DNA of 7,571 bases, from NCBI GenBank assembly GCA_015487825.1, contig WFOZ01000827.1, positions 1 through 7,571 of the forward strand. The letters are read 5' to 3'. This DNA is from Planctomycetaceae bacterium. GTDB taxonomy: Bacteria; Planctomycetota; Planctomycetia; Planctomycetales; Planctomycetaceae. Below the pieces are notes generated by a model, which was given only the letters and a program-made list of their open reading frames with translations, had not been told where the DNA came from and searched no databases. Both the position numbers and the translations under genes were made by a program. This document shows, piece by piece, positions 1-5,362 of this stretch (position 1 is its first letter; each line of letters starts with the position of its first letter).

Positions 1-1
1 A

Positions 2-1384
2 AACAGGACAGAGCAGCAAAATGCCCAGGCAATTGAAAGCCGCTTAACCAAAGCGCTTGAGAAACATTTCTGGGAGCAGAAATCCGGTTACTATTACGAA
101 CATCTTGCTTATAACAATATCGCCAAAGCCAGCAAACTTGGCAAAATCGTGGCGTTCAGTTCGGAGTTAGATAATCAACATCCGGCAACCAAAGCGATTG
201 ATGGGATTACAGGGATCGGGATTGATGCTTTTGGTGTCGGAATTGGAGCAGGGGGAAAACATGAATGGGCAGCAAAAAATGAAACCGCCGGCGCATGGAT
301 TCAAATCGGATTTAGCAAGCCAACCAAAATATCGAAAGTGATTCTGACAAACAGAACTGATATCAATTTACTTCCCGGTGAGAAATTTCGCAAAGGTGTT
401 TTGGAATTCAGTGACGGATCGCCGAAAGTGGAAGTTGTTTTTAATTCGCTGATGATCTCCAGAGCGGTTGCCTGTTTTGAACCACGATCTGTTGAGTGGA
501 TTAAATTTTCCGGAACGGAAATGCAGGGCGAAACAGGGGCTCATGCAGGGCTGTCGGAATTCATGGTCCTTCCCGATGCCAAACCGTATCGAAAAATCAG
601 TCATGGGATGACGGACACTAATTTTGCCGCAGTCGCCTTTGGTATTGCGAATCCCGCGAGGGTAAAATCGATCTGGAATTATTTCAAGGCACACGAACAA
701 GCCTTTTATGAGGTCAATGGCTTAAATGCCCCAACCTGGATTTCAGAAAAAGCGGAAACGTATGGCAAGTCAGACCTTAATCGCAGAGCTCCTTACAAAG
801 ATTGTGTCGCGATGGCAAGAATCTGGCGATACGATGCTTTAATGCGCCGCCGAATGGGGGATGGCGAGGGGATTGCACGAACCATCAACGACGCCAACAT
901 CTTGTATGATCGCCCTTCCGGAGGAGGTTCGGGGCTTTTTGCAGAGCGTTATGCCCTGGGGAAATTCCAGCCGGGGGACGAAGCCCAGGCAACCATCCCG
1001 GCATACGCCGGTTACCCCGCGATCTACAACTCAACAATTATTCAGGAGGCACTTCTGGGGATCAGCACTGATGTTTCGGGGACGATCATCATCAATCCGT
1101 GTGTCCCCGCAAGTTGGTATCAGGCAGGATTCGCACAGCAGGGGTGTGGCATCCTGAAAAATCGGGATCTGGGATTTTCCTACAGCTCTGATCGTCTTGC
1201 AGGCTGGGTCAGCGGGATGGCCGGAGAGCAGTCTCTTTCTGTCAGGCTTCCACCGGAACGATCGAGTGATCGAATTACAATACTGGTTGACGGCCAAAAG
1301 AGCGAATATTCCAGAGAAGCTGAGCTGGTTAAATTCAATCTGGAACTGACGGGAGGAAAAGAAGTGAAATTCAGCATTCGGTAG
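2..1384 (+). CDS. Six-hairpin (alpha/alpha)6-barrel glycoside hydrolase-like protein with inserted F5/8C-like domain, 5'-truncated
   Basis: The frame is open from base 2, so the GTG at 149 is internal and the true start lies left of the window; 460 residues remain. Numbering from the first codon seen: residues 10-39 (FWEQKSGYYYEHLAYNN) resemble the helix-hairpin signature of alpha/alpha-barrel glycosidases (rhamnosidase, GH94/GH65-like superfamily). Residues about 45-192 look like a galactose-binding beta-sandwich of F5/8 type C or DUF7402 kind: AIDG, HEW at 87-89, GAWIQIGF, LEFSDGS, and LSEFMV at the end. Barrel-like sequence resumes near 200 (GMTDTNFAAVAFGIA), and 365-372 (NPCVPASW) resembles the I-x-PCIP-x-x-W motif of GH94/GH65-type enzymes. 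The last 80 residues look like a C-terminal beta-sandwich. A secreted or periplasmic role in polysaccharide breakdown is inferred; substrate and catalytic acid cannot be assigned. It may not be catalytic. The next gene starts 167 bp downstream and is probably a separate transcript. Confidence 0.72.
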   Translation, partial: NRTEQQNAQAIESRLTKALEKHFWEQKSGYYYEHLAYNNIAKASKLGKIVAFSSELDNQHPATKAIDGITGIGIDAFGVGIGAGGKHEWAAKNETAGAWIQIGFSKPTKISKVILTNRTDINLLPGEKFRKGVLEFSDGSPKVEVVFNSLMISRAVACFEPRSVEWIKFSGTEMQGETGAHAGLSEFMVLPDAKPYRKISHGMTDTNFAAVAFGIANPARVKSIWNYFKAHEQAFYEVNGLNAPTWISEKAETYGKSDLNRRAPYKDCVAMARIWRYDALMRRRMGDGEGIARTINDANILYDRPSGGGSGLFAERYALGKFQPGDEAQATIPAYAGYPAIYNSTIIQEALLGISTDVSGTIIINPCVPASWYQAGFAQQGCGILKNRDLGFSYSSDRLAGWVSGMAGEQSLSVRLPPERSSDRITILVDGQKSEYSREAELVKFNLELTGGKEVKFSIR

Positions 1385-1551
1385 CCGCCGCCGCTGTCAA
1401 ATATTGGGTTTCTCAGTTACAATCGAGCATTCCAGCTTCCAACGAGTCGCCTCGACCATTTCAACTTGTTAAGGTGCAAATTGCTTCCATTTTTTTCTGT
1501 TGTGCCAGCCGAGAATAACAGGATATCGTTTTACGAGTAGATTTCAGGTTC

Positions 1552-3399
1552 ATGTCACCCTTACGCTATTTTTTCGACTCAATTGATCTTCGCTCTTCCA
1601 GTAAATGGATTCTGCTGGCCTCCCTGGTTGGGATTGTCGCCGGCCTGGGAGCGATTGTTTTTCAGGTGCTTGGGCAAGTGGTTGTCCATTACAGCCTGAG
1701 CCGATTTGCAGGTTATGTTCCACCGGAAGCACTTGGGGAACATGGTCTGTTTCCGCATCCTACCACTCCTTTTTCACCCTGGATGCTTGTCGCCATAATG
1801 ACCTTCGGCGGGCTTCTTTCAGGAATGCTTGTCTATACGTTTGCCCCGGAAGCCGAAGGGCACGGGACCGATGCTGCGATTGATTCCTTTCACAACAAGC
1901 GAGGTGTCATTCGAACCAGAGTCCCGTTTATTAAAACAATTGCATCGGCTATCACTTTGGGAACAGGTGGTTCCGGCGGGCGTGAAGGACCGATTGCTCA
2001 AATCGGTGCAGGATTTGGCTCCTGGCTCGCGACACGTTTAGACCTCACTCCACGGGATCGGCGCATTATGCTGGCAGCGGGAATGGGAGCTGGTGTTGGT
2101 GCTATTTTCCGCGCTCCACTTGCAGGGGCAATTTTTGCTGCGGAAATCCTCTATAGCGATGCAGATCTGGAATCGGATGTGATCGTTCCTTCTGCAACAT
2201 CATCAATTGTCGCCTACAGTATTTATACCCAGTTTCTTCCCAGAGAAATTCGATTTCAGCCTTTGTTCGGTTCGAATCTGAATCATTCGTTTCTCTCTCC
2301 TCTGGAACTGCTTCCGTATACTGTGTTGGCTTTTGTGCTTCTCATTGTGGCGATGATATATGTTCGTGTTTTTTATGGCACTCAGGCTTTATTCAAAAAA
2401 GTACCGGTGATTCCTCATCTGCGCCCAGCGATCGGAGCCGGGTTGGCAGGATTGATCAGCGTTGGACTGTATTATCTTTGGGGAAAAGAAGAAAACATTC
2501 TGGCGGTGCTGAGTACCGGCTACGGAATTTTACAACAGACGTTGACATCGCCCGAAGACCTGAGCGTTTCGTTGCTGGTGACAGTTGCGCTGGTGAAAAT
2601 TGCGACCACATCCTTAACGATCAGTTCTGGAGGTTCCGGCGGAGTTTTTGGCCCGTCAATGGTAATTGGTGGCTGTATCGGCTGCGCAGTTGGCCTTCTT
2701 TTTCATTCCTTCTGGCCGGATTTAGTTCGTCACCCCGAAGCTTTTACAATCGTGGGGATGGCTGGGTTCTTTTCCGGTGTCGCCCGGGCTCCAATTTCAA
2801 CAATCATCATGGTTCGAGCCATGACGGGAGACTTCGGTCTGCTGGTTCCGACAATGCTGGTCACGACTCTTACTTTTGTCAGCTGCAGTCGCTTTAAGCT
2901 TTATCAGAAACAGGTTCCTACCCGGTTGGATTCCAAAGCGCATCGTGGTGATTTTCTGATTGATATCCTTGAAGGTCTTCGGGTCAGCGATGTTTTCAAT
3001 AAAGATCGAAAAATTATCCTGATTCAGGAAGGTGAAACGATGGATTTAATCGTTCATAAGCTGGCGCAAAACAGACAGCACTACTTTCCCGTTATGGATG
3101 CAGAACATAATATGGTTGGCATTTTTTCTGATGACGATGTGCGTTCCTACCTGTATGACGATACGCTCTGGAACCTTGCAGTCGCTCGGGATGTGATGAC
3201 AAGCAACCTCATCACCGTCTCTCCGAATGATGATCTCAACACCGCTTTAAAAAGATTTACCTCTCTTAATCTCGATGAATTACCGGTCATTGACCCCGAA
3301 GAGCCGGGAAAATTACTTGGTATGCTCCGCAGAAAAGAAGTGATCGCGGCTTATAATCAACGGCTGATGGAACATAAGCAAGCCGTGGAAGATAACTGA
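1552..3399 (+). CDS. ClC-family chloride/anion channel or antiporter with tandem C-terminal CBS domains
   Basis: This 615-residue protein has a ClC membrane domain (about 15-455) followed by two CBS domains (about 482-537 and 544-605). ClC proteins are dimeric inner-membrane anion channels or Cl-/H+ antiporters. All filter regions are visible: EGHGTD at 102-107 in the place of GSGIP; GREGP at 143-147 with the external gating glutamate E145; GVFGP at 364-368 (GxFxP); and Y451 in FKLYQKQ, matching the central tyrosine (Y445 of CLC-ec1). Aligning FRAPLAGAIFAAEIL (186-200) with CLC-ec1 puts E198 on E202 but Ile199 on E203, the internal proton glutamate, so coupling may be altered. The usual EMT near 423 is AMT here. 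The CBS pair suggests gating by adenine nucleotides, as known for other CBS domains. The ATG at 1552 gives a normal N-terminus; no strong Shine-Dalgarno is seen. The YkgJ-type gene follows after 4 bp. Confidence 0.95.
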   Translation: MSPLRYFFDSIDLRSSSKWILLASLVGIVAGLGAIVFQVLGQVVVHYSLSRFAGYVPPEALGEHGLFPHPTTPFSPWMLVAIMTFGGLLSGMLVYTFAPEAEGHGTDAAIDSFHNKRGVIRTRVPFIKTIASAITLGTGGSGGREGPIAQIGAGFGSWLATRLDLTPRDRRIMLAAGMGAGVGAIFRAPLAGAIFAAEILYSDADLESDVIVPSATSSIVAYSIYTQFLPREIRFQPLFGSNLNHSFLSPLELLPYTVLAFVLLIVAMIYVRVFYGTQALFKKVPVIPHLRPAIGAGLAGLISVGLYYLWGKEENILAVLSTGYGILQQTLTSPEDLSVSLLVTVALVKIATTSLTISSGGSGGVFGPSMVIGGCIGCAVGLLFHSFWPDLVRHPEAFTIVGMAGFFSGVARAPISTIIMVRAMTGDFGLLVPTMLVTTLTFVSCSRFKLYQKQVPTRLDSKAHRGDFLIDILEGLRVSDVFNKDRKIILIQEGETMDLIVHKLAQNRQHYFPVMDAEHNMVGIFSDDDVRSYLYDDTLWNLAVARDVMTSNLITVSPNDDLNTALKRFTSLNLDELPVIDPEEPGKLLGMLRRKEVIAAYNQRLMEHKQAVEDN

Positions 3400-3403
3400 A
3401 AAA

Positions 3404-3847
3404 ATGTGCGAAACATTTCAACAGGCTGTTGCTGAAATCTATCATTGGGTTGATGAACAGATCTCAATAGCTCAGCCGCGATGCGAAATAAGTGGTCGCT
3501 GCTGCCGATTTCGAGAATACAAACATAAGCTGTATATTACCCGGGTAGAAGCGGAACTCCTTTTTCAGAAAGAAGCTCCGGAAGAAAATCAACTCCAAGA
3601 TAAATCTAATCAACAAATTATCAGTGCTGTTGGTGAAGTCTGCCCTTATCAGCAAAACAGCCTTTGTACTGCCCGGGAAAATCGTCCCCTGGGTTGTCGA
3701 ATATACTTTTGTGACCCTGATCATCAGGAAAAAGCGTCTGAAATCACGGAAATCGCCTTAAAACGCCTGAAAAATGTCCATTTGAAATTCGGTAAACTCT
3801 GGGAATATAATGAGTTATCGCATTTCTTCCGGAGCCGGACTTCATAA
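3404..3847 (+). CDS. YkgJ-type cysteine-cluster protein (putative zinc/iron-chelating domain)
   Basis: A 147-residue soluble protein with no signal peptide or membrane segment. It has the cysteine layout of the YkgJ family (annotated as a putative zinc- or iron-chelating domain): C27-x5-C33-C34 in CEISGRCC, then C80 (CPYQ), C88, C98 in RPLGCR and C103 in FCDP. The RP-x-x-CR-x-x-x-C ending is typical. The biochemical function of the family is not established; metal binding is inferred from the conserved cysteines. The start ATG lies 4 bp after the ClC stop, with GGAAG at 3387-3391 as a distant possible Shine-Dalgarno, so the two genes are very likely cotranscribed. The charged C-terminal 40 residues (KRLKNVHLKFGKLWEY) look helical. 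No clear terminator follows before the HU promoter. Confidence 0.85.
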   Translation: MCETFQQAVAEIYHWVDEQISIAQPRCEISGRCCRFREYKHKLYITRVEAELLFQKEAPEENQLQDKSNQQIISAVGEVCPYQQNSLCTARENRPLGCRIYFCDPDHQEKASEITEIALKRLKNVHLKFGKLWEYNELSHFFRSRTS

Positions 3848-3875
3848 AATCCTTTGAGGAAGTTCAAATCGCGGG

Positions 3876-3905
3876 TTGACAGTAAATCGTAAGTATGAAT
3901 ACACT
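3876..3905 (+). promoter_or_regulatory. Predicted sigma70-type promoter of the HU gene
   Basis: A perfect -35 box TTGACA (3876-3881) is followed after 18 bp by TACACT (3900-3905), which matches 4 of 6 positions of TATAAT. Transcription would start near 3912 and give a leader of about 60 nt before the GTG at 3975. The site lies just after the stop of the YkgJ-type gene, so the HU gene can be expressed on its own. Prediction from sequence only. Confidence 0.5.
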
Positions 3906-3974
3906 TAGAGCGTTCAATCATTTAGAAAAACGAATGGCTTGTGCAATCACCAGGCCTAAAAGGAATATTCAGCC

Positions 3975-4364
3975 GTGACCAAAAAAGAAATTGTCAAAGC
4001 GATTTCCGAAGAACTCGGGCTGACTCAGATGCAAACGAAGATGATCGTACAGCGAACGTTTGAGTCGATTATCGATACGCTTGTCGAAGACCCGAAACAT
4101 CGTATTGAGTTACGTAACTTTGGTGTTTTTGAAGTCAAAAAAAGGGCAGCTCGCAAAGCACGTAACCCGCGCACCGGAACTCCCGTTGATGTCGAAGAGA
4201 AATTTGTCGTTACTTTCAAACCCGGAAAAGAGATGGAAGAACGTGTGCGACAGCTTAATGAAAAGGCAGAACAGGCAGCACTAACCTCTCAGGATATCCC
4301 GGTTGCTTCGGATTCTGTACAACCCCAGGCAACACCGATTGTAGAGCAACCGGCTAATTCCTGA
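3975..4364 (+). CDS. HU/IHF-family DNA-binding protein with C-terminal extension
   Basis: 129 residues. Residues 1-95 form a complete HU/IHF fold: helical dimerisation part [16 protein letters not shown], then [12 protein letters not shown], then the DNA-binding arm with RNPRTGTPV at 63-71, where the proline at 65 is the residue that wedges into DNA in this family, then FKPGKEM. It would act as a homo- or heterodimer that bends DNA and helps compact the nucleoid. HU proteins are usually about 90 residues; this one carries an extra tail of about 34 residues (96-129) rich in Gln, Ala, Pro and acidic residues, unlike the Lys/Ala-rich tails of histone-like HUs. It starts with GTG; AAAGGA at 3958-3963 is a plausible but distant ribosome binding site. 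HU and IHF subunits cannot be told apart from this alone. Confidence 0.93.
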   Translation: MTKKEIVKAISEELGLTQMQTKMIVQRTFESIIDTLVEDPKHRIELRNFGVFEVKKRAARKARNPRTGTPVDVEEKFVVTFKPGKEMEERVRQLNEKAEQAALTSQDIPVASDSVQPQATPIVEQPANS

Positions 4365-4409
4365 ATGTTTTCCTCTCACAAAACTTACAAATTCAGACCT
4401 TCCTCATAA

Positions 4410-4436
4410 ACGATTTACGACAACTCAGGTAATCGT
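4410..4436 (+). terminator. Possible terminator hairpin after the HU gene
   Basis: ACGAT(T)TAC at 4410-4418 pairs with GTAATCGT at 4429-4436, giving 8 bp with one bulged T around a 10-nt loop. It lies 46 bases after the HU stop. The downstream sequence is pyrimidine-rich (CCCTTCCTTT) but lacks a proper T run, so termination would be weak; it could instead only stabilise the 3' end of the mRNA. Confidence 0.3.
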
Positions 4437-4621
4437 CCCTTCCTTTACATTACTAACGAGCATTTTCTTTGCGTCTTGTGCAAATTTCTGAGGTTCCATT
4501 TTGGTTACGGCTATCAGAATGAACCAGCTGTGCTGTGTATTTATTCCCACCTGTTTCCTGCCCCTCTGTTTGCCCGTTTATGGTGAGAAATACAGTGGGG
4601 ATACAGCTTTTGTTTGGACAT

Positions 4622-4653
4622 TTTCTGGCTGTAATAGCAGCTGATGCCAGAAA
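4622..4653. repeat. Perfect 8-bp inverted repeat with 16-nt spacer
   Basis: TTTCTGGC (4622-4629) and GCCAGAAA (4646-4653) are exact reverse complements separated by 16 bases. Neither strand shows a following T run, so it is not an intrinsic terminator. It could be an RNA stem or a protein-binding site, and chance cannot be ruled out for 8 bp. Confidence 0.4.
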
Positions 4654-4786
4654 TATCCGAAAAATCGTTAAATTCTACCTGTTTTAATAGAGCGGAAAAA
4701 ACTCTCAAGCCGATACCACAATCAGGAATTGATATAACAGAAGTACGCACAAACAAGCCTGCTTCCTTTATTGAACGACCAAAATG

Positions 4787-4812
4787 ATTGGTTTTAGAGA
4801 AATCGAACCAAT
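4787..4812. repeat. Perfect 7-bp inverted repeat with 12-nt spacer
   Basis: ATTGGTT (4787-4793) and AACCAAT (4806-4812) are exact reverse complements. An extra ACCAA at 4778-4782 can pair with the same TTGGT, so two alternative small hairpins are possible. It lies 83 bp upstream of the lipoprotein start codon. No function is assigned. Confidence 0.35.
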
Positions 4813-4848
4813 AAATTAATTTTCCCACCAAGTAGATACACTGATCGC

Positions 4849-4874
4849 GCACCGACTGAATGATTCAGTCGTGC
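4849..4874 (+). promoter_or_regulatory. Strong stem-loop just upstream of the lipoprotein ribosome binding site
   Basis: CGACTGAA (4853-4860) and TTCAGTCG (4864-4871) form a perfect 8-bp stem with a 3-base loop. Three further pairs (GCA with TGC) extend it to 11 bp with one bulged C. It ends 9 bases before the TGGAGG ribosome binding site at 4884-4889. There is no T run after it, so it is not a terminator. A 5' leader structure affecting mRNA stability or translation, or a palindromic operator, fits; which one is not decided by the sequence. Confidence 0.5.
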
Positions 4875-4883
4875 TGGGTTGCA

Positions 4884-4889
4884 TGGAGG
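4884..4889 (+). promoter_or_regulatory. Ribosome binding site TGGAGG, decides the lipoprotein start
   Basis: TGGAGG lies 5 bases before the ATG at 4895. It is the best Shine-Dalgarno match in the window, and it favours that ATG over the in-frame GTG at 4871, which sits inside the upstream stem-loop, and over the in-frame ATG at 4883, which overlaps the site itself. Confidence 0.65.
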
Positions 4890-4894
4890 CAACA

Positions 4895-5113
4895 ATGCGG
4901 AAACTGATTTGCATTTTACTGTTGACCATAATGGCCGGTACACAAGTTGGCTGTTTTGTTCCGATGTGGTCTGCCTCACGGGATCGTCGTGCACGCCAAT
5001 TGATCTTCCAGTCGGAATCATTCCGACATGTTCCGAATATCTGGGAACGTTTCTGGGGATTGGATATGCCGGATGTTGCAACGCCTTACCGAACTCACGG
5101 CGGTGTGATTTAA
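4895..5113 (+). CDS. Small putative lipoprotein, function unknown
   Basis: A 72-residue protein. MRK plus a hydrophobic stretch (LICILLLTIMAG) and then TQVGC at residues 14-18 look like a lipoprotein signal peptide with cleavage before Cys18; Gln at -3 makes the lipobox imperfect, so a plain secreted or anchored protein is the alternative. The mature part is about 55 residues, basic at first (SRDRRARQ), then aromatic-rich, with WERFWGLDMPD and a C-terminal RTHGGVI. The C-terminus looks constrained rather than random, and short proteins of this type are, to my knowledge, common in planctomycetes under the name 'membrane or secreted protein'; that is recall, not a search result. It has a good ribosome binding site, an upstream stem-loop and its own intrinsic terminator, all supporting a real single gene. 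No function can be given. Confidence 0.75.
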   Translation: MRKLICILLLTIMAGTQVGCFVPMWSASRDRRARQLIFQSESFRHVPNIWERFWGLDMPDVATPYRTHGGVI

Positions 5114-5137
5114 TCTGCTGCTCACATTTTCATAATG

Positions 5138-5174
5138 AAAAAGCCAACCGGTTTACGTTCCGGCTGGCTTTTTT
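5138..5174 (+). terminator. Rho-independent terminator after the lipoprotein gene
   Basis: AAAAAGCCAACCGG (5138-5151) pairs with CCGGCTGGCTTTTT (5160-5173) around an 8-base loop, with a single A-C mismatch. The 3' arm runs into an unbroken T tract ending at 5175. It starts 24 bases after the lipoprotein stop and separates it from the pyrD unit. The A run on the 5' side means it could work in both directions, although no gene is seen on the other strand. Confidence 0.85.
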
Positions 5175-5246
5175 TATTTTCACTTTCTATTGACGACTGA
5201 TCGTTTTCAATTGCAGGCAGTATTTCAACACGTCCCCTCCCTTCTG

Positions 5247-5275
5247 TTGTCGAAGCCTGTGACGCTCGATAAAAT
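5247..5275 (+). promoter_or_regulatory. Predicted sigma70-type promoter of the pyrD-trpS unit
   Basis: TTGTCG (5247-5252; 4 of 6 to TTGACA) is spaced 17 bp from TAAAAT (5270-5275; 5 of 6 to TATAAT). Transcription would start around 5282 and give a leader of about 80 nt before the preferred pyrD start at 5363. It lies between the upstream terminator and pyrD, as expected for an independent unit. Confidence 0.45.
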
Positions 5276-5304
5276 AGCGACATCGGCCTGCTGCTCTCAT
5301 TTTT

Positions 5305-5335
5305 CACAGACAAAAATAGCCGGATTTCGTCTGTG
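5305..5335 (+). promoter_or_regulatory. Leader stem-loop of pyrD
   Basis: CACAGAC (5305-5311) and GTCTGTG (5329-5335) are exact reverse complements. After one A-C mismatch, AAA and TTT add three more pairs around a 9-base loop. The 3' arm covers the GTG at 5333, the first possible start of the pyrD frame, and ends 27 bases before the GTG at 5363. Leader hairpins control pyrC and pyrD translation in enteric bacteria; a similar role here is only an analogy. Confidence 0.45.
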
Positions 5336-5362
5336 GGTATTCTTAATCGTATTGCTGTTTTC

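Larger units (their letters stand above)
4365..4848. other. Gene-poor intergenic stretch with inverted repeats
   Basis: No convincing protein gene is seen in about 480 bases. The longest open frames are an antisense frame (4541-4852) with no family features and a 47-codon + strand frame (4644-4787) without a ribosome binding site. The stretch holds several inverted repeats, listed separately, and is AT-rich towards its end. No tRNA-like fold was found on either strand. A non-coding RNA or a long regulatory leader is possible but not shown. Confidence 0.5.

Noticed and set aside
149..151. GTG as start of the first gene
   Set aside because: The frame is open back to base 2, and the upstream residues match the barrel family, so the gene continues beyond the left edge.
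1500..1529. Possible promoter TTGTGC-18-TATCGT before the ClC gene
   Set aside because: Only the TTG of the -35 and 4 of 6 of the -10 match; too weak to annotate, although a promoter is expected somewhere in 1385-1551.
2478..2897. 139-residue + strand frame within the ClC gene
   Set aside because: It overlaps the ClC membrane domain in another frame, is rich in Arg, Ser and Trp, and shows no plausible fold.
4644..4787. 47-codon + strand frame starting MPEISEKS
   Set aside because: It has no ribosome binding site, no recognisable motif or signal peptide, and its start lies inside an inverted repeat arm. A frame of this length is expected by chance in an AT-rich gap.
4786..4818. tRNA T-arm-like GGTTCGAT on the minus strand
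   Set aside because: The flanking bases do not form the 5-bp T stem or an acceptor stem, and no CCA-proximal structure is present.
4541..4852. 103-residue minus-strand frame in the intergenic gap
   Set aside because: Composition looks random (scattered Cys and aromatics, no domain or signal peptide), and no ribosome binding site or promoter is evident on that strand.
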